Both the position numbers and the translations under genes were made by a program. From contig NZ_LDRU01000057.1 in assembly GCF_001476285.1 (NCBI RefSeq), forward strand, positions 1 through 41,054: a stretch of DNA of 41,054 bases, given 5' to 3'. The notes below the pieces were generated by a model. The model was not told the origin of the DNA and did not search any database. It was given only the letters and a program-made list of their open reading frames with translations. This document shows positions 17,880 to 25,189 of the stretch, piece after piece; the stretch's first letter is position 1; each line of letters opens with the position of its first letter. Source of the DNA: Microbacterium testaceum (GTDB lineage: Bacteria > Actinomycetota > Actinomycetes > Actinomycetales > Microbacteriaceae).

Positions 17880-18374
17880 ATGCAGCTTCGTCCGCGTGTT
17901 CGTCCGTTCACCGTCGTCGCCATCGCGGTGCTGCTCATCGGATGTTCGTTGGCGCTCACGTGGTACTCGGCGTCCTACTGGGCGGTATGCGCCGGTGCTG
18001 ACTGGAAGCACATGAACCCGTCGTGTCTTGAAGCGATGTCGTCGTATACGTCTGCTCGGGTTTTCGATCTGTGGGCCGTCCTGACGGCCCTTGTGGCCGC
18101 GCTCGTCATTCTCCGTGCGGTACCTCGCCTCCCCTTCGGTGCCATGGCGGTAGTCGCCGCGACACTTGCTTGCCCGCTTTTCGATCCCGGCGCTTTCTGG
18201 GTCGGCTGGGGCAGTGCGGACGGAGTCCCCGGCAACGGCGTCTGGACCGCGTTGTTCCTCGCGACGGCCGGCATCATTCTCCTTGCAGCTCCCACGCGAG
18301 CGAGCGCGATGTCGCCAGCGCCGAGCAACGAAACCAACGCGGAGACAGGTGCCCTCACCGAGCGTTCGGTCTGA
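17880..18374 (+). CDS. Four-helix membrane protein, unknown function
   Basis: The 164-residue product has four hydrophobic segments at about residues 12-33, 58-80, 85-104 and 117-136, with conserved-looking Cys and Trp in the loop between the first two (SYWAVCAGADWKHMNPSCLE), then a polar tail. It would sit in the cytoplasmic membrane. I chose ATG 17880 because a TAGCAT box stands seven bases upstream; an in-frame ATG at 17814 that overlaps the secreted-protein stop codon is an alternative and would make the two genes coupled. The stop codon is immediately followed by a decayed piece of an OYE gene, so the gene's end may coincide with a recombination joint. Confidence 0.75.
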   Translation: MQLRPRVRPFTVVAIAVLLIGCSLALTWYSASYWAVCAGADWKHMNPSCLEAMSSYTSARVFDLWAVLTALVAALVILRAVPRLPFGAMAVVAATLACPLFDPGAFWVGWGSADGVPGNGVWTALFLATAGIILLAAPTRASAMSPAPSNETNAETGALTERSV

Positions 18375-18434
18375 GCTTTGCCCTCTGGGCGCGGCAAGGC
18401 GCGCATGGCTGGCTACCCGTACCTGAAGAGCTGA
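18375..18434 (+). pseudogene. OYE remnant 1: last 19 codons of a lost paralog
   Basis: Read in frame, this ends in GYPYLKS then TGA, aligned without gaps to the DYPFLQG end of the intact OYE. Over the 66 bases from the YP codons through the following terminator I count 56 identical. Only the tail of this copy survives; the rest is replaced by the secreted and membrane protein genes. Confidence 0.75.
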
Positions 18435-18450
18435 GATTCCGGATCCCACA

Positions 18451-18478
18451 GGCCCCGCGCGATAGTTCGCGCGGGGCC
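18451..18478 (+). terminator. Terminator copy after OYE remnant 1
   Basis: GGCCCCGCGCGA pairs perfectly with TCGCGCGGGGCC around a TAGT loop (12 base pairs), followed by ATTTCG. It is the counterpart of the terminator at 16653 and shows that the duplication included sequence past the gene end. Confidence 0.8.
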
Positions 18479-18507
18479 ATTTCGGGTCGTGGGCCAGAAT
18501 CGGACGC

Positions 18508-18606
18508 ATGAAACTCACCCTGGGTGCCGAGATTGCATCGCCGCAGGGCACCGACACTTTCCATCTGGCAAAAACCTCGCTCATCACTGGCGACGGTGCT
18601 TTGTAA
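18508..18606 (+). other. Short reading frame with leaderless-type start, probably truncated gene
   Basis: A 32-residue frame (MKLTLGAEIASPQGTDTFHL...) starts seven bases after CAGAAT. It stops just before OYE remnant 2. It looks like the beginning of a gene whose body was lost, possibly a small immunity-like protein, but the length allows no assignment. Confidence 0.3.
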
Positions 18607-18607
18607 G

Positions 18608-18745
18608 GCGTGGTGAACGTCGAGTTCGACGGATGTTGGGGACGGTCTGCGACAAGGCTTTCGCTGCCAGCCTCGCGCGTTTGGGCCTGGCGTACCGAAG
18701 CGCCCTGCACGCCCACGCGAGCGACGTGATCCAGGACCCCCGCCG
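18608..18745 (+). pseudogene. OYE remnant 2, internal part
   Basis: Bases 18672-18745 align to 16320-16396 of the intact OYE with 63 of 74 bases identical and one three-base gap; the frame reads LGLAYRSALHAHASDVIQDP against LGLAYLSVLHADPASELIQD. Bases 18608-18632 match the RAVDAGLDG region (18 of 25), so about 240 bases between these parts have been lost or scrambled. Homology stops abruptly at CCGCCG, where cargo begins. Confidence 0.75.
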
Positions 18746-18869
18746 TGGCTAGCCTGGCAGTTCAGCGCCAACAATCGCGAAATTTGTGCAGCTTCTCGGA
18801 TGCCTAGCGGGGGGCCACGGCCACAGTTGTCGATCCGCTGCGGCTCAGGCCTGGAACTCAGGCGTTCGA

Positions 18870-18875
18870 TATGTT
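18870..18875 (+). promoter_or_regulatory. -10 box of leaderless cargo gene
   Basis: TATGTT ends six bases before the ATG at 18882. No ribosome binding site is present. Confidence 0.55.
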
Positions 18876-18881
18876 GCGTCT

Positions 18882-19376
18882 ATGTCTGATACCGACGATC
18901 TCGAGCTCGACACGTGGCACCCGAGGGCCATGAAACGGCGCTCACTCATGGAGCACACGCCCCGTGAATTTGATGTGATGCCGGAAGCCGAGCTGAGCGC
19001 ATTCTGGTACGCGCCGCCCATGACTCACCTACGAGATCTGCATCGATGCCACCTCTTGTGCGGACGCATCCCTGGACGAATCCACTTCGAAGAGTGCCAG
19101 TACGTAAAGGGCGCAGATTACAGATCAGCGCTACAAATAGCGGTTCGCTATCTAGGCCTCCTCCCGGAGGACGAACCTATCCGCTGGTCTACTTCCGCCA
19201 CAGCGTTGGACCCGTCACTAGAGGAAGGAAGCGCGCTTGCCGAGCTGACGCTCTCATTCCTCTCGGACCCCATAACAGTCAGAGGCGACGGGACGTTCGG
19301 CAACGGTCGGCACAGGGTCGCGGCGATCATCGACGCCCAGATGGATTTGCTCATTCCAGTCGTACGTATGAGGTGA
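18882..19376 (+). CDS. Small protein with ParB/Srx-like GRHR motif, unknown function
   Basis: The 164-residue protein is rich in charged residues and has no signal or membrane segment. Its C-terminal end DGTFGNGRHRVAAIIDAQMD followed by LLIPVVRM resembles the DG-x-HR-x-A motif of ParB/sulfiredoxin-like nucleotide-binding domains, where Gly-Arg-His-Arg contacts a nucleotide phosphate. The rest is not recognisable. The ATG is supported by TATGTT six bases upstream, which implies a leaderless mRNA. It sits between two parts of a decayed OYE gene, so it is almost certainly imported cargo. A role as toxin, modifying enzyme or phage-defence protein is possible but not shown. Confidence 0.7.
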   Translation: MSDTDDLELDTWHPRAMKRRSLMEHTPREFDVMPEAELSAFWYAPPMTHLRDLHRCHLLCGRIPGRIHFEECQYVKGADYRSALQIAVRYLGLLPEDEPIRWSTSATALDPSLEEGSALAELTLSFLSDPITVRGDGTFGNGRHRVAAIIDAQMDLLIPVVRMR

Positions 19377-19737
19377 TTTGGAGGCGGTGCTCGTGGTGGG
19401 GAGCTTCGCGCAGCGGTCGTCGCCAAGTGATGGTTGGCGCACTGTTCCCCGGCCGGCAGCGCAAGCTGAGGCGAGGCATCTCGCGCAACGAAATGCCCTA
19501 GTCCGACTGCCGACGCCATAAACGCACCGCCAAGTCGTTAAATCCTCCGCGGCGAAGACGCGGCGCCCGTGCCGATACGTCCTGCGCTGCAGCTCGCGCC
19601 AAGAGTTTCGTTAGCCGTGGACAGTCTCGCAACGGGCTCGCGCACGCAGCCGATCTTCGGGCCAGCGAAGTAGTCGCGGCAAGGGGAAACGCTCTCCACA
19701 CGTAGTTCTGACTTCTTCTAGCGACCATCCCAATCGG

Positions 19738-19838
19738 TGGGCGCAGGGCGCATCCGAGAATGAGGTCGACCGGGCCACGCTCTACGGGGGCGGCGAGCGC
19801 GATTACGTGGTTACCCGTCCTTGTGGGGCGGAGATTCC
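19738..19838 (+). pseudogene. OYE remnant 2, C-terminal part, with decayed terminator
   Basis: Bases 19738-19838 match 16542-16643 of the intact OYE: about 81 of 102 positions identical with one base deleted. The frame reads ENEVDRATLYGGGERDYV and then shifts because of the missing base. A weaker copy of the GC hairpin follows (about 19848-19877). The gene-free stretch before it, 19377-19733, shows no further gene I can support. Confidence 0.8.
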
Positions 19839-19899
19839 GCTAATCGCGGGGCGCCGCGGTTCTTTCGCGCGGGGCCCGTTCCGTCCGACGACGCAGGTA

Positions 19900-19913
19900 T
19901 ATCGTCCCCGATA
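19900..19913. promoter_or_regulatory. Candidate operator of the MNT-HepT pair
   Basis: TATCG (19900-19904) and CGATA (19909-19913) form an inverted repeat with four bases between, at the -35 distance from the TACCCT box at 19924-19929. That box ends six bases before the ATG at 19936, so the gene is probably leaderless. The HTH in the first protein could bind here. Confidence 0.5.
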
Positions 19914-19935
19914 ACCCCTCGACTACCCTGATCGC

Positions 19936-20379
19936 ATGAACATCCGCGCGGGACGAGAAGCGGCGGGTATGAGCCAGGCCGAGCTCGCCCGCGCCGCCAA
20001 CGTGGCACAGCCCAACATCTCCGCGTACGAGAACGGCCGACGTCAGCCCAGCCCCGAGGTTCTCGAACGAATCCGCCGTGCGCTGGTCGGCACCCTCAAC
20101 GAGCGCCTCTTCCGCCACCGCGACGAAATCCATCGACTCGTCGCCGAGCATCACGCCACCGCCCCCCGGGTGTTCGGATCCGTCGCGCGTGGCGACGACA
20201 CCACGGCATCCGACATCGACATCCTCGTCGACTTCACACCCGAAGCCGGCCTCCTGGATGAGGTGGGCCTGCGCCTCGCCCTCGCCGATCTGCTTCAGGT
20301 CGAGGTTGATGTCATCGCCTCCGACACCCTCCGCGGTGAGTTCCGGGAGCGGGTGCTCCGCGAGGCCGTCCCGCTGTGA
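19936..20379 (+). CDS. HTH-fused MNT nucleotidyltransferase antitoxin (MntA-like)
   Basis: The 147-residue protein joins an Xre-type helix-turn-helix (about residues 3-52, AAGMSQAELARAANVAQPNI) to a minimal nucleotidyltransferase domain (about 60-147). The MNT active site is intact: GSVARG (81-86) and SDIDILVDF with Asp93 and Asp95. MntA-type antitoxins neutralise HepT toxins by transferring AMP groups to a Tyr near the RNase site. The fused HTH suggests that the same protein represses the operon. The start is supported by a TACCCT box six bases upstream. Its stop overlaps the GTG of the toxin gene. Confidence 0.88.
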   Translation: MNIRAGREAAGMSQAELARAANVAQPNISAYENGRRQPSPEVLERIRRALVGTLNERLFRHRDEIHRLVAEHHATAPRVFGSVARGDDTTASDIDILVDFTPEAGLLDEVGLRLALADLLQVEVDVIASDTLRGEFRERVLREAVPL

Positions 20380-20723
20380 GCGTCGAGAGTCGTAAAGCCC
20401 AGGATGCCGCGACCCGCGTGATCGCGGTGTGCGAGGTTATCGGACTCATCGTCGAAAAGGGCGAGGAGCACTTCCTGCGCGAGGTCGAGGCGCAATGGGC
20501 CGCGGAGATGGGGCTGATCCGGATCGGCGGGGCGGTCGCCAAGATCCCGCCGCCCGTTCGCGAGCGTTTCGCCGGTCAGCCGTGGCGACAGATCATCGAC
20601 ATGCGGAACTTCGCCGCCCACCAGTACGACGATCTCGACCCGCACCGCGTCTGGCGCACGCTCACGCGTGACGTGCCGCGGCTGCGCGAGTACCTCAACG
20701 ACGTGGTTGTCCCGACCCTCTAG
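20376..20723 (+). CDS. HepT-type HEPN ribonuclease toxin
   Basis: A 115-residue all-helical protein of the HepT/DUF86-like class. The HEPN motif R-x4-H is present as RNFAAH (Arg77, His82), followed by QY with Tyr84, the residue type adenylylated by MNT antitoxins. HepT toxins cut RNA as homodimers. It starts at a GTG overlapping the antitoxin stop (GTGA). An insertion between helices (AQWAAEMGLIRIGGAVAKIP) is typical of the family. It is convergent with the flotillin gene, with one base between the stop codons. Confidence 0.88.
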   Translation: MSVESRKAQDAATRVIAVCEVIGLIVEKGEEHFLREVEAQWAAEMGLIRIGGAVAKIPPPVRERFAGQPWRQIIDMRNFAAHQYDDLDPHRVWRTLTRDVPRLREYLNDVVVPTL

Positions 20724-20724
20724 G

Positions 20725-22209
20725 TCAGTCGCCCGCCACCGACGCTTCCCGCGACGACGCCACACCCCGCCCGAACGCCTGCCCCTGCAGAATGGCGCCG
20801 AGGTCGACGCCCGTCGCCGACTTCACGCTCTCGAACGTCGCGGTCAAGCCGGCAGCCTGCTCGCGCGCGATGTGCGTGCCGGCGGAGTCGCCGCCCACGA
20901 GGGTGACGTTGCCGACGTTCTGGTAGCCCTTCGCGAACTCGGCCATCAGCGCGGGCAGCTGCCCGATGAGCTCGCGACCCAGAATGGCCTCCTGGTTCTC
21001 GCGCAGTGCCTCGGCCTCGGCCTGGATCGCCGCCGCGCTCGCCTCACCCTTCGCGCGGATGGCCTCGGCTTCGGCGAGGGCTTGAGCGCGAAGGGCTTCC
21101 GCCTCAGCGCTGGACTTCGCGCGCAACGCCTCAGCTTCGGCCTCGGCGCGCGCCCGCACGGCGGCGGCTTCGGCTGCGGCGGAGGCCTGCCGGGCCTCGG
21201 CCTGGCGCTGCACCGCGTAGGCCTCGGCATCCGATTCCTGCTGCGCCACCTGGCGGTCGGTCTCGGCCTTCTTCTGGCGTGCGTACGACTCGGCGTCGGC
21301 TTCGGTCTGCTTGCGGTACTTCTCGGCATCCGCGACGCGCTTCACGTCGGCGTCGAGCTCGGCCTGACGGTTCTCGGCGCGCTGCACGAGAACGGCCTGT
21401 TCGCGCTCCGCGCGGGCGAGGTTCTCGGCCTGCTCCGCCTCGGCGTTCGCGCGTCCGACCTCGGACTTCGATGCCGCCGTGTTCTTGTCGAACGCGGTCT
21501 GCTCGATGAGGTTCGCTTCCTCGGTGGCGAGCTGGCGCGCCTTGACCTCGCGTGCCGCCTCGATGCGCGCGACCTCGGCCTCGCGCTTGACGCGCTCGAC
21601 CTCTTGCGCGCCGAGGGCCTCGATGTAGCCGTTGCGGTCGGTGACGCCCTGGATCGCGAAGGAGTCGAGCACGAGCCCCTGAGCGAGCAGGTCGCCCTTG
21701 ATGCCCTCGGCGATCTCGTCACCGAGCTTCTGGCGGTCCTGCATGACCTCTTCGACGTTCAGCTTCGCCACGACTCCGCGCAGGGCACCCTCGAGCTGCT
21801 CGGTGGTGAAGACGTCGATCGCCTGGTCCTGCGAGGCGAAGCGCTCCGCGGCGGCGCGAACCTGGTCGGGCAGCGACCCGATCTTGACCAGTGCGACGCC
21901 CGCCAGGTGGATGGTCACGCCGTTCTTCGTCTGCGCGACGGGCTCCATCTTGATCTGGCGCGACCGCAGCGAGATGCGGTCCGACCGCTGCGTGAGCTTG
22001 TTCACGAATGCGCCGCCGCCGGTGATGACGGTCATGTTCGACGTCAGCCCGTCGGAACCGCGCTGCTTCTTACCGACGATGACGATCGCCTCATCGGCCT
22101 GCGGCACCTGGTACCAGGCCCGGAAGATGAAGAAGCCGATCAGCAGGATCAGCAGCACCGCCCCGACGGCGACGACCACACCGATGATCCAGAAAATGTC
22201 ACTGTTCAC
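20725..22209 (-). CDS. Flotillin/SPFH-domain membrane protein
   Basis: The 494-residue protein has an N-terminal membrane anchor (about residues 6-30), an SPFH/band 7 domain (about 35-215) and a long Ala/Glu-rich coiled coil (about 220-400) with repeated EAEALRAK-like units, as in bacterial FloT/FloA and eukaryotic flotillins. These form large oligomers on the inner face of the membrane and organise membrane microdomains. The C-terminal segment (LIGQLPALMAEFAKGYQNVG) matches the flotillin tail. No NfeD partner gene is next to it. It is the last native gene before the stop of the HEPN toxin, with no room for a separate terminator. Confidence 0.93.
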   Translation of the reverse strand: MNSDIFWIIGVVVAVGAVLLILLIGFFIFRAWYQVPQADEAIVIVGKKQRGSDGLTSNMTVITGGGAFVNKLTQRSDRISLRSRQIKMEPVAQTKNGVTIHLAGVALVKIGSLPDQVRAAAERFASQDQAIDVFTTEQLEGALRGVVAKLNVEEVMQDRQKLGDEIAEGIKGDLLAQGLVLDSFAIQGVTDRNGYIEALGAQEVERVKREAEVARIEAAREVKARQLATEEANLIEQTAFDKNTAASKSEVGRANAEAEQAENLARAEREQAVLVQRAENRQAELDADVKRVADAEKYRKQTEADAESYARQKKAETDRQVAQQESDAEAYAVQRQAEARQASAAAEAAAVRARAEAEAEALRAKSSAEAEALRAQALAEAEAIRAKGEASAAAIQAEAEALRENQEAILGRELIGQLPALMAEFAKGYQNVGNVTLVGGDSAGTHIAREQAAGLTATFESVKSATGVDLGAILQGQAFGRGVASSREASVAGD

Positions 22210-22248
22210 GACAAACGCCCCCCGGCCACGAAAATGCGGATTGTGGGA

Positions 22249-22815
22249 TCACGCTATCGGGTGCCGGTACCGCTGCACGGTAGCCCCCGAGCCGAACTCC
22301 CACCGCTCGACGAGCTCGAGCTTGAGCGACTCCCCGATCCCTTCGAGAAGCCGAGGCCCTCGCCCCGCCACGACCGGATGCACGACGAACGTGTACTCGT
22401 CGATGAGCCCCGCCGCGGCGAGCGCCGCCGGCAGCCGCACACCGCCGAGCGAGATCCCCCGCCCCGGCCGATCCTTCAACCGCCGCACCGCGTCGACGAC
22501 ATCGCCACTGATCAGCTCAGCGTTCCAGTCGACGGCGTCGAGAGTCGCGGATGCCACCACCTTCCGCATCGGATCCATCACCTCCGCGAACGCGATCTCA
22601 CTGGCATCCATCCAGTCGGGCCACTCCCCCGACTCCGGCCGGCGCCACGCGCCCTCCATCAGCTCGTAGGTGACGCGACCGTAGAGGAGCGTGTCGGAGC
22701 GGCGGAGTTCATCGGTCCAGAACGCCATCGACTCCTCGTCGGGTGGGAGGCCCTCCTCGTGCGAGCAGCAACCGTCGAGGGTGACGTTGATGGCGTAGCG
22801 GAGGGGCTGGGTCAT
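22249..22815 (-). CDS. RibD C-terminal/dihydrofolate-reductase-family protein
   Basis: The 188-residue protein has the fold of dihydrofolate reductase as used in the RibD C-terminal family: RYAINVTLDGC at the start, LLYGRVTYELMEGAW, KVVASATLD, and the NADPH-binding GRGISLGGVRLPAALAAAGL. Such proteins reduce unknown substrates with NAD(P)H. The chosen ATG at 22815 starts four bases after the stop of the WYL regulator, so the two form an operon. A broken copy of the gene lies at 24416-24970. Confidence 0.9.
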   Translation of the reverse strand: MTQPLRYAINVTLDGCCSHEEGLPPDEESMAFWTDELRRSDTLLYGRVTYELMEGAWRRPESGEWPDWMDASEIAFAEVMDPMRKVVASATLDAVDWNAELISGDVVDAVRRLKDRPGRGISLGGVRLPAALAAAGLIDEYTFVVHPVVAGRGPRLLEGIGESLKLELVERWEFGSGATVQRYRHPIA

Positions 22816-22819
22816 GCCG

Positions 22820-23806
22820 CTAGCTTCCTCGCCGGGAGTCCTCCGCGGAAGAGCCCGCCGCCCCGAATCGCTCCGCCTGCACCGCGAATGCCTCCGCCAG
22901 CTCGGGCGGTCCGACGACCTCCATCGCCACCTCGAACCGACCGAAGGATGCCGCCAGCGCACCCCACGACCACGACCCGGCCTCGAGGGTGCAGCGGGCC
23001 TCGTCGACCACCGTCACGGTTCCATCGCCCGTGAAGGGCCGGACGCGATGCGCGGGCGCGTGCAGGACGACCGTTCCACGGCACGGCCACTCGTTGGCAT
23101 CCGATCCCTTGAAACGCCCCGAGACGAAGGCGTCGACGTCACCACCGGGCACGACCCGCGGCACGAAGGGGGCGCCGTGGGGCACGCGCGGGCGGACCCG
23201 CTCGGCGGCGAAGAGTCGCCAGTCGTCGCGATCGAGATCCCACCCGAGCAGGTACCACCGGCCGTGCGAGGTGACGAGGTGATGCGGCTCGACGCGTCTC
23301 GACTGGGGGTCGCCGTCGCCCCTCGGCAGGTAATCGAACCGCAGCGTGACCCGGTCGCGCACGGCCTGCGCCAGCGTCAGCAGAACGTCGAGCGGCACCG
23401 CGGCGATCGGAGCCTCGCCCGGACGCCTCACCGTCGTGACCTCGACCGCGTCGAGCCGAGGCCGAAGCCTCGACGGAAGCACCTGGCGCATCGTCGCGAG
23501 AGCCCGGACCGCGGCCTCTCCGATCTCGGCACCGAGCGCCGGCGCCCCCCGCAACGCGATCGCGACGGCGAGCGCCTGATCGTCGTCGAACAGGAGCGGG
23601 GGCATGTCGTTGCCGGATTCGAGCCGGTATCCGCCATCGGGGCCCATCGTCGCCTCGATGCGGTAACCCATCTCGCGCAGCCGATCGACATCGCGCCGCA
23701 CCGTTCGATCGCTGATGCCGAGCCGCGACGCCAGCACCGATCCCGGCCAGTCGCGCCGGGCCTGCAGCAGCGACAGCAGCGTGAGCAGTCGCGACGTCGA
23801 GGCCAT
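22820..23806 (-). CDS. HTH-WYL domain transcriptional regulator
   Basis: The 328-residue regulator has an N-terminal winged helix of the HTH_11/DeoR-like type (SVLASRLGISDRTVRRDVDR, about residues 23-42), a central WYL domain (HHLVTSHGRWYLLGWDLDRD near residue 185) and a C-terminal WCX extension. WYL proteins sense nucleic acid or small ligands. I chose ATG 23806: a TACCGT box on the minus strand (23819 to 23814) lies seven bases before it, the leaderless spacing seen elsewhere, whereas the GTG at 23815 would overlap that box. It is divergent from a PhnB-like gene, a common pairing. Confidence 0.9.
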   Translation of the reverse strand: MASTSRLLTLLSLLQARRDWPGSVLASRLGISDRTVRRDVDRLREMGYRIEATMGPDGGYRLESGNDMPPLLFDDDQALAVAIALRGAPALGAEIGEAAVRALATMRQVLPSRLRPRLDAVEVTTVRRPGEAPIAAVPLDVLLTLAQAVRDRVTLRFDYLPRGDGDPQSRRVEPHHLVTSHGRWYLLGWDLDRDDWRLFAAERVRPRVPHGAPFVPRVVPGGDVDAFVSGRFKGSDANEWPCRGTVVLHAPAHRVRPFTGDGTVTVVDEARCTLEAGSWSWGALAASFGRFEVAMEVVGPPELAEAFAVQAERFGAAGSSAEDSRRGS

Positions 23807-23904
23807 GGCATCCACGGTAGATCGCTTCTAGGACAGAAACAGACCTATACGGGTGGGACTGTCGTTCTACGAGCCGATTCGGGCCGAGATACCAAGGAGC
23901 AGAA

Positions 23905-24360
23905 ATGTCCGTGCAGACCACCACCCACCTGAACTTCCGAGGCGACGCCCGCGAGGCGCTCACGTTCTACCAGTCCGTCTTCGGCGGCCACCTCGTGATC
24001 AACACGTACGCCGATTTCGGGATGCCGGCTGAGATCCCCGGATCCGACAAGGTCGTCTTCGGCCTGGTCGCTGCCGAGAACGGATTCCGTGTGATGGGTT
24101 ACGACATCCCGGGCCTCACCGAGGGCGGCATCGCGGGCGGCGGCGCAACGCGCCGCGAGAACGGCACGACGGTCACCGAGCAGTCGGTGTTCGTGTCGAT
24201 CAGCGCGCCGACGCTCGAGGAGCTGCAGGGCTACTGGGACGCTCTGGCGGTGGATGCCACGGTCGTCGAGCCGCTGGCGGCTTCGGCGTGGAGTGCGGGG
24301 TTCGGGATGCTGACGGATCGGTTTGGGGTGACTTGGAGTGTGTCGGTTGCCGCAGAGTGA
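23905..24360 (+). CDS. PhnB-like VOC-fold protein
   Basis: The 151-residue protein is of the PhnB/3-dmu-9 type in the vicinal oxygen chelate superfamily (HLNFRGDAREALTFYQSVFG, then the DRFGVTWSVSV end). Members include metal-dependent dioxygenases and many proteins with no known reaction. AAGGAG precedes the ATG. It is divergent from the WYL regulator, with 98 bases between, and probably under its control. A strong bidirectional terminator follows. Confidence 0.9.
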   Translation: MSVQTTTHLNFRGDAREALTFYQSVFGGHLVINTYADFGMPAEIPGSDKVVFGLVAAENGFRVMGYDIPGLTEGGIAGGGATRRENGTTVTEQSVFVSISAPTLEELQGYWDALAVDATVVEPLAASAWSAGFGMLTDRFGVTWSVSVAAE

Positions 24361-24383
24361 ACCGGTAGTGACACGGGATGCCA

Positions 24384-24414
24384 GGGCCTCGCGCGACCAC
24401 CTCGCGCGGGGCCC
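24384..24414. terminator. Bidirectional terminator between convergent genes
   Basis: GGGCCTCGCGCGA pairs with TCGCGCGGGGCCC (13 pairs, one T-G) around CCACC. It serves the PhnB-like gene and the facing DHFR-family pseudogene. The leading GGATGCCA and the stem sequence resemble the OYE terminators. Confidence 0.85.
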
Positions 24415-24415
24415 G

Positions 24416-24970
24416 CTATGCCTTTGGCCGGTAGCGCTGCACCATGACGCCCGAACGGAACTCCCACCGCTCGATCAACTCGAGCGTCAGCGCCACGCCG
24501 TCGAGCAGCCGCGGCCCACGGCCGGCGATCACCGGATGCACGACGAACGTGTACTCGTCATGAGCCCCGCCGCGGCGAGCGCCACCGGCAGCCATGCTCC
24601 GCCGAGCGAGATCCCCCGCCCCGGCTGCTCCTCGAGCCGCCGCACCGCGTGGACGACATCGCCGCGGAGGAGATCAGCATTCCAGTCCACGGCGTCGAGA
24701 GAAGCGGATGCCACGACCTTCCGTATGGGAACCATCACCTCCGCGAACACGACCTCGCTGGCATCCATCCAGTCCGGTCGCTGTCCCGCCGCAGGTCGCC
24801 GCCACGCGCCCTGCATCAGCTCATACCTCACGCGCCCACGGAGGAGCACGTCGGAGCGACGCAGCTCGTCGGTCCAGAACGCCATCGACTCTGCATCCGG
24901 CGGCGGCCCGCCTCGTGGTGGACCATCCGTGAAGGGAGACGTTGATGCCATAGCGAAGGGGTTGGGGCGT
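24416..24970 (-). pseudogene. Broken paralog of the RibD/DHFR-family gene
   Basis: The whole length aligns with the intact gene at 22249-22815. The start codon is ACG in place of ATG (24970-24968), while the next codons (PQPLRY...INV) are kept, and AAAGGAG is still in front. A frameshift after about residue 20 and another after LAAAGL break the frame; beyond it DEYTFVVHP and RYRPKA then TAG continue in another frame. So the gene carries at least three separate lesions and should be inactive. Confidence 0.85.
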
Positions 24971-25177
24971 GGCGGTCTCCTTTCGACCCGAGTGGAGGTG
25001 GGGTCAGGCTGATAGGGGCGCGTCCAACGGATTGCGCGCGGTCGTCTCGCCACGGATCTGGCATATCCAAAGTTTCAGGGCCGAACGCTGGTCGCGGATC
25101 TCGACCGCACCGACCAGTGAGCTATCAGTTGCTGGCTAATCGGCCCCAAAGCGGTTGCCCACGGCTCTACGTGGACC

Positions 25178-25183
25178 CAGAAT
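25178..25183 (+). promoter_or_regulatory. -10-like box of the CBS-HEPN fusion gene
   Basis: CAGAAT ends six bases before the GTG at 25190, matching the leaderless pattern and supporting that start. The 219 bases from 24971 hold no gene that I can support. Confidence 0.5.
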
Positions 25184-25189
25184 GGCGAG

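Noticed and set aside
18489..18752. 87-residue plus-strand protein
   Set aside because: Its second half is in-frame OYE remnant and its first half is not supported; it is a chance frame through a pseudogene.
19498..19728. 76-residue minus-strand frame in the cargo gap
   Set aside because: Arg/Ala-rich with no start signal or family likeness; could be decayed sequence.
16638..19935. Integrase- or transposase-driven island with att sites
   Set aside because: No recombinase gene, tRNA or IS end is visible; the repeated sequences are decayed OYE gene parts rather than short exact att repeats.
20668..23034. 788-codon plus-strand frame opposite flotillin and the DHFR-family gene
   Set aside because: It is antisense to an unmistakable flotillin; its Leu/Gly repeats mirror the coiled coil on the other strand.
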